A DNA stretch of 64,000 nt. It comes from Halodurantibacterium flavum (GTDB taxonomy: Bacteria; Pseudomonadota; Alphaproteobacteria; Rhodobacterales; Rhodobacteraceae). A program made the position numbers and the translations under genes. Within the stretch, counting starts at the first letter, position 1, and each line of letters begins with the position of its first letter. Location of the stretch: assembly GCF_042681825.1 (NCBI RefSeq), contig NZ_JBHUGH010000002.1:124001-188000 (forward strand). Direction: 5' to 3'. Shown piece after piece: positions 1-7,384 of the stretch. The notes beneath the pieces are model-generated. The model made no database searches, was not told the origin of the DNA, and saw nothing but the letters and a program-made list of their open reading frames with translations.

Positions 1-1
1 G

Positions 2-649
2 CCGCCCGCCGGCCCTGACCTGCCCGCCATGCTGCCCGCCCTGATCCGCTTTGCCGAAGGGGGCGGGCGCGATCTGCTGGCGCTGGGGCCGCTGACCAAT
101 ATTGCGGTTTTTGCGCTGGCACGGCCCGATCTGGCGCAGGGGATGCGGCTGATCTGGATGGGCGGCGCGCCCGGGCGGGGCAACCACACCGCCACGGCCG
201 AGTTCAACGCCGCGGTCGACCCCGAGGCGGTGCAGGTCGTCATCGATGCTGGCGTGACGATCCGAATGGTGGGTCTTGACCCCTGCCGGCAGGTCACGGT
301 GGGGCTGGACGACGTGCGGCTGCTGGCCGGCCGGGCGGGTCCCCATGCGTCGCTGCTGGCGGGGCTCATGGAAGGGTATTGCCGCATCGCCGCCGATGGC
401 ACCCGCCCGATGGCGCTTTACGATCCGGTCGCGGCTGCGGCGCTGGTTGCGCCCGACACCGTGAGTTTTGCCCCCGCCCGTCTGGATTGCGAGCTTTCAG
501 GCCGCCTGACGCGGGGCATGACGGTGATCGAGTGGCGCGCGGCCAAAGCCGCACCGAACGCCCTGATCGCCACGGATGCCGATGCGGAGCGGATACGTGC
601 GCTTTTCATGGGCGGGCTGGCCCATGCCGCGAAAGGAAAGACCCGATGA
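2..649 (+). CDS. Nucleoside hydrolase, C-terminal part (cut by window start)
   Basis: This is an inosine-uridine-preferring type nucleoside hydrolase, which splits the N-glycosidic bond of ribonucleosides to give ribose and a free base. The frame is open from the first bases of the window, so the N-terminus with the DxDxxxDD metal motif lies outside. Visible family marks are LGPLTNIA near the new N-terminus and the segment EFNAAVDPEAV, which carries the conserved Asn and the Asp that help hold ribose and calcium. The stop codon overlaps the ATG of adenine deaminase (ATGA), so the two are very likely co-translated: the hydrolase releases adenine or hypoxanthine and the next enzyme deaminates adenine. 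The substrate preference cannot be told from this part. The family call is secure. Confidence 0.85.
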   Translation, partial: PPAGPDLPAMLPALIRFAEGGGRDLLALGPLTNIAVFALARPDLAQGMRLIWMGGAPGRGNHTATAEFNAAVDPEAVQVVIDAGVTIRMVGLDPCRQVTVGLDDVRLLAGRAGPHASLLAGLMEGYCRIAADGTRPMALYDPVAAAALVAPDTVSFAPARLDCELSGRLTRGMTVIEWRAAKAAPNALIATDADAERIRALFMGGLAHAAKGKTR

Positions 650-2439
650 CAAACCCGAACCCCGCGACCGACGCCCGTGCCGATGACCTGAACGACGCTG
701 GCCTGCGCGACCGCGCCGTGGCCGCGGCCTGCGCGCGCGCGCCCTTTGACATTCTGCTGACGGGGGGCATCGTCGCCGACATGGCCACGGGCGAAACGCG
801 CGCAGCCGATGTGGGAATCGTGGGGCCGCTGATCGCCTCGGTCCATGCGCCGGGCACGCGGGACGACGCGGCGCGGATGATCGACCTTGCAGGCGCGGTG
901 GTGGCGCCGGGGCTGATCGACATGCACATGCATATCGAAAGCTCGATGATGACGCCCCGCCGCTATGCCGAGGTGGTCGTGCCCCAGGGGACCACCACCG
1001 TCTGCTGGGACCCCCATGAGGTCGGCAATGTCGCGGGACTCGACGGCGTCCGCTGGGCGATCGGAGCGGCGCGCGGCCTTGACCTGCGGGTGCTGGCGCT
1101 TGCGCCCTCCTGCGTGCCCTCGGCCCCGGGGCTGGAACGGGCGGGCGCCGATCTGGGCGCTGATGCGATGGCCGAGATGCTGTCCTGGCCCGATATCCAC
1201 GGCGTGGCCGAGGTGATGGACATGCGCGGCGTGCTGGACCGCAGCCCCCGGATGCGCGGCATCATCGATGCGGGGCTGACCAGCGGCAAGCTCGTCTGCG
1301 GCCATGCCCGCGGGCTCTCTGGCGCCGATCTGCAAGGGTTCGCCGCCGCCGGGATCGGCTCGGACCACGAAATCACCTCGGGCGCCGACATCGTGGAAAA
1401 GCTGCGCGCGGGCTTCACGGTCGAGCTGCGCGGATCCCATGATTACGTCCTGCCGGGGGTGGTGGCCGAGTTGATGGCCCTGCCCCGCGTGCCGCAGACG
1501 CTGACGCTGTGCACCGACGATGTCTTTCCCGACGATCTGGTGGAAAAGGGCGGCATGATCGACCTGATCCGCCGGCTGATTGGCTATGGCCTGCCCGCGA
1601 TGGAGGCGCTGCGCGCCGCGACGCTCAATGCGGCGATGCGGTTGGGCCGCGCCGATCTGGGGCTGGTCGCGCCGGGGCGGCGGGCCGATCTGGTGGTGTT
1701 GGACGATCTGGCGGCGCTGAAGGTGCGGCGGGTCTTTGCCTCGGGGCGCGAGGTAGCGCGGGATGGCGTGGCGCTGACCGCGGCGGCATCAGAGATCAGC
1801 GCGGGCTTTCGCGGCACGGTGCGCGTGCCGCCCATGCGGCCAGACGATTTCATCCTGCGCATCGACGCGCCCGACGGGACGGAAGTCGAGGTGCAGACGA
1901 TCTTTCGCCCCCGCTTTACCGAATGGCGCAGCCGGGTCCTGACGGTACGGGACGGGCGGCTGGACTTGCCGCCGGACGTGCTCATGATGGCGGTGGTCCA
2001 TCGCCACGGGCTGGCCGCACCCACCCCCGTCCTGGGCCTTCTGGAGGATTGGGGGTCCTGGACCGGCGCGCTGGCGACAACCGTTGCCCATGACAGCCAC
2101 AACCTGACCGTCTTTGGCCGCGCGCCGTCGGACATGGCGGCGGCCGCGAATGCGCTGATCGGCTGCGACGGCGGCATGGCGGTGGCCAGGGATGGCGAGG
2201 TCACGGCACTGCTGCCGCTGCCGGTCGCGGGCCTTCTGTCGGACGCGGCGCCCAAGGAGATCGCGCGCGCCTTCCGTACCCTGCGGGACGCAGCCGACAC
2301 GGTGGCCGACTGGGCGCCGCCGCTCCGCAGCTTCAAGGCGGTGGTCGGCGCAAGCCTTGCCTGCAACCCCGGCCCGCATGTGACCGACATGGGTCTTGCC
2401 TGCGGCACGACAGGGGAATTCCGGCCCCTTCTGCGCTGA
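646..2439 (+). CDS. ade: Adenine deaminase
   Basis: Adenine deaminase of the bacterial Ade type (amidohydrolase superfamily) converts adenine to hypoxanthine plus ammonia in the cytoplasm. The product is 597 aa, close to the family's usual length. Key marks are the metal-binding motif MHMHIESS (His94 and His96), the following PQGTTTVCWDPHEVGNVAG block, the GHARGL segment and the C-terminal block CDGGMAV, all typical of Ade. The frame is open further upstream, but the ATG at 646 is chosen because it overlaps the nucleoside hydrolase stop by ATGA and sits after a purine-rich stretch (gaaaggaaag). With its upstream partner it forms a nucleoside-to-hypoxanthine salvage unit. No frameshift or missing key residue was seen. 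Confidence 0.93.
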   Translation: MTNPNPATDARADDLNDAGLRDRAVAAACARAPFDILLTGGIVADMATGETRAADVGIVGPLIASVHAPGTRDDAARMIDLAGAVVAPGLIDMHMHIESSMMTPRRYAEVVVPQGTTTVCWDPHEVGNVAGLDGVRWAIGAARGLDLRVLALAPSCVPSAPGLERAGADLGADAMAEMLSWPDIHGVAEVMDMRGVLDRSPRMRGIIDAGLTSGKLVCGHARGLSGADLQGFAAAGIGSDHEITSGADIVEKLRAGFTVELRGSHDYVLPGVVAELMALPRVPQTLTLCTDDVFPDDLVEKGGMIDLIRRLIGYGLPAMEALRAATLNAAMRLGRADLGLVAPGRRADLVVLDDLAALKVRRVFASGREVARDGVALTAAASEISAGFRGTVRVPPMRPDDFILRIDAPDGTEVEVQTIFRPRFTEWRSRVLTVRDGRLDLPPDVLMMAVVHRHGLAAPTPVLGLLEDWGSWTGALATTVAHDSHNLTVFGRAPSDMAAAANALIGCDGGMAVARDGEVTALLPLPVAGLLSDAAPKEIARAFRTLRDAADTVADWAPPLRSFKAVVGASLACNPGPHVTDMGLACGTTGEFRPLLR

Positions 2440-2557
2440 CGGGCGGGGGCCCGCCGCCGGCCTTCAGCCCGCTGCGCAGCCGATCCATGAAATTGACACA
2501 GTTCCCGCATTTCGCCCTTGCACACCCCCCGGCACCCGGCTAAATGACCCCCACAGC

Positions 2558-2634
2558 GCGCCCGTAGCTCAGCTGGATAGAGCACCAGACTACGAATCTG
2601 GGGGTCAGAGGTTCGAATCCTTTCGGGCGCGCCA
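2558..2634 (+). tRNA. tRNA-Arg (ACG)
   Basis: A complete cloverleaf can be drawn. The acceptor arms are GCGCCCG (2558-2564) and CGGGCGC (2624-2630), followed by discriminator G and an encoded CCA. The D stem is GCTC/GAGC. The anticodon stem is CCAGA/TCTGG around the loop CTACGAA, giving anticodon ACG. The T arm carries TTCGAAT. ACG reads CGN arginine codons, with A34 expected to be modified to inosine. I looked for, but did not find, a repeat of its 3' end elsewhere in the window, so there is no sign that it serves as an integration site here. Confidence 0.96.
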
Positions 2635-2777
2635 TTTATCTCTTTGCCCCCTGTTGCCGTCGATGGCGGATCTCATCGTGACGCCGGACGGCGCGTTGCT
2701 CGCGGCCGATGTTGAAAACGGCGGGTTTTACATCGGGGGAAGCCCCGACTTGCCTTGCGGATTTCGGCTTGCCCCGA

Positions 2778-3368
2778 TCATCGCGGAAAGAGGCGTTTCA
2801 AGAGCAGATGTGTGGGAAGCAGGCCGACAAGCGGCAGAAGCACCATGTAAAGCGCCAGATAAAGGCCGGCCGGCAGGAACAGTTCGGCATCGGGGCCGAG
2901 GCCGTGGACCCAGTTGATGTTGTCATCGGGCGACGTCAGCACCCAACTTGCGAGGAGCACGACCCAGGCAAGCAGCGTTTGCGCCCAAAGCGCGCGCCTG
3001 TCGTAGCCCTGCGCGATCAGCATCCAGATGATTATGGGTGGCAGGAAGAGATGAAACAACGACAAGCCGCGCAGATAGAGAGGCCCGGTGGGATCGAACA
3101 TATAGGCCGCCAGTCCGATGAGAGTTCCTCCGGTCAGAAAGTCGAGCGTCCAGGCAAGTTCCAGCGGCAAGACGCCCACTGCCATCATGGAATAGACAAG
3201 TCGATTGCCGGTCCATAACGCGATAAGCACCGCGAACAACGCGATATCGGAAAACCACAGGAAGTTGCCCGGTCCATGATCGCGCCAGTAGATGGGCACG
3301 AGGATCAAAACGAACAGCGTGTAAGGCAGGCGGATCCAGAGCGGATAAGGGCGGGCGGATTTCATCAT
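2778..3368 (-). CDS. Multi-pass membrane protein, function unknown
   Basis: The predicted protein of 196 aa has about five or six hydrophobic segments, for example LPYTLFVLILVPIYW, FLWFSDIALFAVLIALW, a segment around LAWVVLLASWVL, and one near the C-terminus (LYLALYMVLLPLVGLL). It resembles small conserved integral membrane proteins found in proteobacteria, but I cannot assign a family. The start at 3368 (tandem ATGs) follows a GGGAGCG ribosome-binding stretch; an earlier in-frame ATG at 3428 would add 20 polar residues. The gene faces the tRNA and ends about 140 bp from it. Its strand and coding quality match a real gene. Function is not inferred. Confidence 0.7.
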   Translation of the reverse strand: MMKSARPYPLWIRLPYTLFVLILVPIYWRDHGPGNFLWFSDIALFAVLIALWTGNRLVYSMMAVGVLPLELAWTLDFLTGGTLIGLAAYMFDPTGPLYLRGLSLFHLFLPPIIIWMLIAQGYDRRALWAQTLLAWVVLLASWVLTSPDDNINWVHGLGPDAELFLPAGLYLALYMVLLPLVGLLPTHLLLKRLFPR

Positions 3369-3718
3369 CGGCGGTCGTTCGCTCCCATTGTCCCAGCTAT
3401 CTCGAATGTCCTCCTGGTTCTGGCGCAATGGCCGGGTCGATCATAACGAGGCCAGGTGCCGCTCTGTCGCGCTGGCGGCCACGATTTCCGGCGATGCATC
3501 TGTGCGAGAGGCGGGCGCCACTCGCCGCGACGCCCGGCGTCTTTGGACGCTGTCTTCCCATCTCAGCCATCGCCCGTCCGCAAGGGATGCAGCCGCGATC
3601 TCTGCGCCATGCTTTGCGTGGCGGCCCGTGCCATATCGAACTTGCTCGTGACAACTGAAGCCGTTCGCGAGGAGAACGGTGCTCTCTTCCCTCTCCCGGG
3701 GAACGGCGACCGCCTCCG
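3369..3718. other. Gap between membrane protein and poxB-like gene, no gene seen
   Basis: About 350 bp carry only low-complexity arginine/proline-rich shadow frames and no recognisable protein. The last 60 codons' worth could hold the alternative N-terminus of the membrane protein. No clear terminator was found for the convergent or upstream genes. Confidence 0.4.
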
Positions 3719-5476
3719 TCAGACGATCTCCCGGACCACATCTACGCCGATACGCCGGGCGATCTTTCCACCGTCGGGCGTCCCCCGCGCAAGAGCCTTG
3801 CCGAGCCGCGCAGCCTGGGAGAGGGTCGCCTTGGGGGGCATCGGGGGCTCGTGGGTATCGACCACGGCCTCGATGACGACCGGGCCTGGCCTGGCTAGCG
3901 CCTCCGAAAGCTGCTCCGCGCATTGCCCCGGATCATCTATCGTCACGGCAGGAACGCCAAAGCCCTTGGCGACGGTCGCAAAATCGATCGGCTCCAGTTC
4001 GCAGGCATATTCAGGATTGCCCAGAAAGACCATCTGCTCCCATTTGATCTGGCCGAGTGAGTTGTTCTTGATGACGATGATCTTGATATCGAGACCATAT
4101 TTGACGCAGGTCGCAAGCTCACCGAGCAGCATGGTGAAGGCTCCGTCGCCGACGACCGCGACCACTTGGCGCCCAGGATAGGCGACGGCCGCGGCGATGG
4201 CATAGGGAACACCGCATGCCATCGTCGCCAGATTGCCGGAACAGGAGAACTTCATGTCGCCACGCATGGTCACGTGACGCGCGACCCAGGTCGTGATCGT
4301 TCCGGAATCGGTGGTGATGATCGCATCGTCCTTCAGCAGCTTGTCCAGTTCATGCGTCACGACCTGCGGTTTCATCGGGATATCGGTCCGTGTTCCCCGG
4401 TCTGACATGAGTTCGCGCCACGACTTCATCCCTTCCTGCGCCTGCGTCAGGAAGGATCTGTCCTCCTTGTAATCGAGGCGCGGCAGCAGTGCGTCGATTA
4501 CACGCGCGCAATCGCCCACGAGTCCGGCTTCCACCGGATAGCGCAAGCCGATGCGCGTCGGATCAAGGTCGATCTGCACCGCCCGCGCCTTTCCGGGCTT
4601 CGGATAAAACTCGATATAGGGGAACGAACTGCCAACGATGATGAGCGTGTCACATTCCTCCAGTGCCTCTTGCGAGGGCCTGGTCCCCAGAAGGCCAACC
4701 CCGCCTGTCGTATAGGGGCTGTCATCAGGCACCGCCCCCTTGCCGAGCAAGGCTTTGACAACCGGTGCGCCGAGCCGTTCGGCCAGCGCAGCTACCTCGT
4801 CACCGGCGCCGATCGCGCCTGCACCTGCGAGAATGCAGATTTTCGAGCCCGAATTGATGATCGCGGCGGCACGGGCCAACTGATCGTCGTTGGGGAGCAG
4901 CGCCCCGCGGGCAAAGAGATCCGACACATGATTGGCAACGTTGCGCTCTGAACGGGTATCGTGGTTCACCGCTTCCGACTGCATGTCGACAGGCATGGTT
5001 ATATGAGCCACGCCGCGTCGCGCCAGCGCGTTGCGGCAGGCGAGCGCGACGACGTTCTCCACATGGGCGCCGCCCATGATGCGCGCATTGTAGACGGCAA
5101 CATCCATGTACAGCTTGTCGAGTTCGACGTCCTGCTGGGTGTGGGTGGAGATCAGGTCGTGATGCTGCAGACCCGTAATCGCCAGCACAGACGCTCCGTC
5201 GAGCTTCGCGTCGTAGAGGCCGTTCAGCAGATGAATACCGCCCGGGCCGGACGTGGCAAGACACACGCCGAGCTTGCCGGTGAACTTGGAATAGGCACAG
5301 GCCATGAAGGCCGCGGATTCTTCGTGACGAACCTGGATAAATCGGATCTTGTCCTGCCGTGTGCGCAGCGCTTCTACGATGCCGTTGATGCCGTCCCCGG
5401 GAATGCCGAAGATCGTATCCACGCCCCAATCGAGCAGTGTTTCGACAAGAATATCGGAGGCGGTGCTGGTCATCAT
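3719..5476 (-). CDS. Thiamine-pyrophosphate enzyme, pyruvate dehydrogenase/oxidase (PoxB) type
   Basis: The product (585 aa; E. coli PoxB is 572) is a TPP-dependent enzyme of the acetolactate synthase/pyruvate oxidase superfamily. The N-terminal pyrimidine-binding domain has the catalytic glutamate at residue 52 (RHEESAAF), preceded by FGIPGDGING. A middle domain carries the glycine-rich nucleotide-binding segment LAGAGAIGAGDEV. The C-terminal domain has the TPP-magnesium motif VVGDGAFTM followed by KNNSLGQIKWEQ, the spacing and residues typical of PoxB homologues. The probable reaction is oxidative decarboxylation of pyruvate to acetate with flavin and quinone, but other 2-oxo acids are possible. 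The start ATGATG overlaps the stop of a small upstream ORF, suggesting translational coupling. Confidence 0.85.
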   Translation of the reverse strand: MMTSTASDILVETLLDWGVDTIFGIPGDGINGIVEALRTRQDKIRFIQVRHEESAAFMACAYSKFTGKLGVCLATSGPGGIHLLNGLYDAKLDGASVLAITGLQHHDLISTHTQQDVELDKLYMDVAVYNARIMGGAHVENVVALACRNALARRGVAHITMPVDMQSEAVNHDTRSERNVANHVSDLFARGALLPNDDQLARAAAIINSGSKICILAGAGAIGAGDEVAALAERLGAPVVKALLGKGAVPDDSPYTTGGVGLLGTRPSQEALEECDTLIIVGSSFPYIEFYPKPGKARAVQIDLDPTRIGLRYPVEAGLVGDCARVIDALLPRLDYKEDRSFLTQAQEGMKSWRELMSDRGTRTDIPMKPQVVTHELDKLLKDDAIITTDSGTITTWVARHVTMRGDMKFSCSGNLATMACGVPYAIAAAVAYPGRQVVAVVGDGAFTMLLGELATCVKYGLDIKIIVIKNNSLGQIKWEQMVFLGNPEYACELEPIDFATVAKGFGVPAVTIDDPGQCAEQLSEALARPGPVVIEAVVDTHEPPMPPKATLSQAARLGKALARGTPDGGKIARRIGVDVVREIV

Positions 5477-5736
5477 TGTCTCCCGGCTTCGCGACGTCTG
5501 TCTGTGATGGAACCAGAGGGCCGGTGATAGGTTCCCGGCTCTTTCGGGCGTACCCGTCCTGCATCGGCTCTCTGGCCGGTTCTTTCACATTGGCAAAGTT
5601 GAAGGCGGTGTCTGTCAGACCGAAATGAGGGAAGGTCTGCGGGAAGTTTTCCGACCCTGACCGCCACCGCAACGGCCGCGATCACGACTGCGGTCAGCAC
5701 CCATGGCGTGGGCGCATTCGCAACGGTGAAAGACAT
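5473..5736 (-). CDS. Small ORF coupled to the poxB-like gene, one N-terminal membrane segment
   Basis: An 87-aa reading frame begins with an ATG preceded by a good ribosome-binding site (CGGAGAAG) and ends in a TGA overlapping the ATG of the poxB-like gene. Its first 28 residues (around PTPWVLTAVVIAAVAVAVRVG) form one hydrophobic segment; the rest is arginine-rich and looks less like protein. A second frame over 5470-5650 (ENFPQTFPHFGLTDTAFNF) reads more naturally, so the gene may carry a frameshift after residue 29. The function is unknown. The signal at the start and the stop-start overlap are the only support. Confidence 0.4.
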   Translation of the reverse strand: MSFTVANAPTPWVLTAVVIAAVAVAVRVGKLPADLPSFRSDRHRLQLCQCERTGQRADAGRVRPKEPGTYHRPSGSITDRRREAGRQ

Positions 5737-5761
5737 GCTTCTCCGGCCGAAACAATGCGTC

Positions 5762-7072
5762 CTAGGCTAATGCCCTCACCGCATCGACAGCCTGTTCAAT
5801 CTCACCTTCAAGATTGCGGATTGATGGCGTAAGGCGAATGTGCGGCACGGCGTAGGGCGCAACGGAGGCGACGATACCTCTGTCCCTCAGCGCCGACACC
5901 GCCTCTCCCGCCGACCAGCCGTCGATGTCGAACGACACGATGCCTGCCGACAGATCCGGGTCCATCGGCGTGCGCACCGTGACGCGGTCGATATTGGCCA
6001 GTCCCTCCTTGAGCTGACTGGCAAGGCTGTGCGTGCGTTCTTCTACACGGGCCTTCCCGATGTCGGCATGCAATTCGAACGCCTCTTTCATCGCCCAGCG
6101 ATGCTCGAACGCCTTGAAGCCGCCCGGCGTCATACGCGCGCCGTTGTTCCCGCCTGCCGGCGCGTTCCGGTCCTGTACCCAGGCGCTGAACGCAGGATCG
6201 TCGGTAAAGCTCGGCACCGTGGGTCGCAGCGCGTCCAGCGCCTTGCTGCTGAAGACCGCGATGCCGGTGCCGCGTGGACCGAAAAGCCATTTGTGGCATC
6301 CGGCCATCAGCATGTCGCAACCCAGATCCGCGAACGAAACATTCTCGACGCCGAAACCGTGCACGCCATCAACGCCGAGCAGTACATGGTCGTCCGGCTC
6401 ACGATCCGCATTGATCTCGGCAAGGCCATCGGCGATCGGACGGATGGGTATCCTGAGCCCCGTGCTCGAATGCACCCAGGTCAGCGCGACAAGACGCGTT
6501 TGCGGTGTGATGGCATCAAGCACCTTCGATACGATGCTTTCAGCGCTTTCAGCCCGCGCGTCAGCGGCACGTTCAAGAAGCGCGATCGAGCGGACACCTG
6601 CGCCGGTTGCAAGCGATTTCAAACGCAGGGATTCATGGGTGACGAAATAGTCCTCGTCCGTCGTCAACAACTCCTGATCGGATCGAATACGGAGCCCGTT
6701 ATAGGCCAGCCCAACCCCCATCGTGGTGCTGTCCGTCAACGCAACATGAGAGGGATGAACCCCAAGATAATCCGCGGCCGCGCGCCGGCTCGCCTCGGTA
6801 CGCTCCCCCATGTTTGCCTCAAGATAGGCCACGGTGTCTTCGTCCAGTGCCTGCCGATACCGCTCGATCGCTTCGCGGACCGGACGCGGATGCGAAGACA
6901 GCAACATCGCGCTCATATGCACCCTCTCGTGAGACAGATCGAACACATCCCTGACGGCCTGCCAGTCATTGAGTGAGGAAGGGACGCTTTCTTGCGCCAA
7001 CGAAGTAGTTTTGGCGGCAAGTGCAGCCGGCAGCGCGACCATGAACTGCAACAAGCTCCGGCGTGAAAACAT
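5762..7072 (-). CDS. Class V aminotransferase-fold PLP enzyme with Tat-type signal peptide
   Basis: The protein of 436 aa begins with a twin-arginine style leader (MFSRRSLLQF followed by a hydrophobic stretch ending near LAAKTTSLA), so it is probably exported folded with its cofactor. The mature part is a class V aminotransferase/isopenicillin-N-epimerase-like domain: DSTTMGVGLA binds the PLP phosphate, the acidic pair is in GVDGVHGFG, and the PLP lysine lies in AGCHKWLFGPRGTG. Substrate is unknown; members of this branch include epimerases, cysteine desulfurase-like lyases and aminotransferases. It is divergent from the formate dehydrogenase operon and upstream of the poxB-like unit on the same strand, with about 25 bp before the small coupled ORF. 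Confidence 0.85.
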   Translation of the reverse strand: MFSRRSLLQFMVALPAALAAKTTSLAQESVPSSLNDWQAVRDVFDLSHERVHMSAMLLSSHPRPVREAIERYRQALDEDTVAYLEANMGERTEASRRAAADYLGVHPSHVALTDSTTMGVGLAYNGLRIRSDQELLTTDEDYFVTHESLRLKSLATGAGVRSIALLERAADARAESAESIVSKVLDAITPQTRLVALTWVHSSTGLRIPIRPIADGLAEINADREPDDHVLLGVDGVHGFGVENVSFADLGCDMLMAGCHKWLFGPRGTGIAVFSSKALDALRPTVPSFTDDPAFSAWVQDRNAPAGGNNGARMTPGGFKAFEHRWAMKEAFELHADIGKARVEERTHSLASQLKEGLANIDRVTVRTPMDPDLSAGIVSFDIDGWSAGEAVSALRDRGIVASVAPYAVPHIRLTPSIRNLEGEIEQAVDAVRALA

Positions 7073-7334
7073 CGGTCGGCTCCCCTTTACATGTGGAATC
7101 AGCTAACGAACGGCACGCCGTTGGGTTGCTGGCGACATGAAAGAACGGGCGCGCGTCTTCACCATCGGCTCTAAAATGAGGAGTTCCCTTATGTACAATC
7201 CTCCCTCCGGGCATTGCGTGTCTCGCACCAGCGACATGTAGCTTGTCCCGCCTTCAGCGACAAAGCGTTCTGATTTTACCTCACCGAAGGGAATCACGTT
7301 GCGCGGAAAGGGTCGCCTCATCCCGCAGGAACAA

Positions 7335-7369
7335 GTTCGCGACCCACCGGTTGGCAACCGGGCGCGAAC
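7335..7369 (+). promoter_or_regulatory. Nested perfect inverted repeats upstream of the formate dehydrogenase gene
   Basis: An outer repeat GTTCGCG (7335-7341) / CGCGAAC (7363-7369) encloses an inner perfect palindrome CCGGTTG-G-CAACCGG (7347-7361). The structure ends 15 bp before the ATG at 7385 and abuts the purine-rich stretch AGGAAC that could act as ribosome-binding site. It could be an operator for an unidentified regulator or an mRNA hairpin limiting initiation. The remaining 240 bp of this 312-bp divergent gap show no other gene and no recognisable FNR box. Confidence 0.5.
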
Positions 7370-7384
7370 AGGAACGGGCGGCGG

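Noticed and set aside
2558..2634. tRNA-Arg as an integration site for an island
   Set aside because: I found no repeat of its 3' end and no integrase in the window.
2663..2917. Forward ORF after the tRNA (MADLIVTPDGALLAADVENGG...)
   Set aside because: The first 40 residues look protein-like, but it overlaps the membrane protein gene antisense, has no ribosome-binding site and ends in arginine-rich shadow. It could be a gene tail, but nothing supports this.
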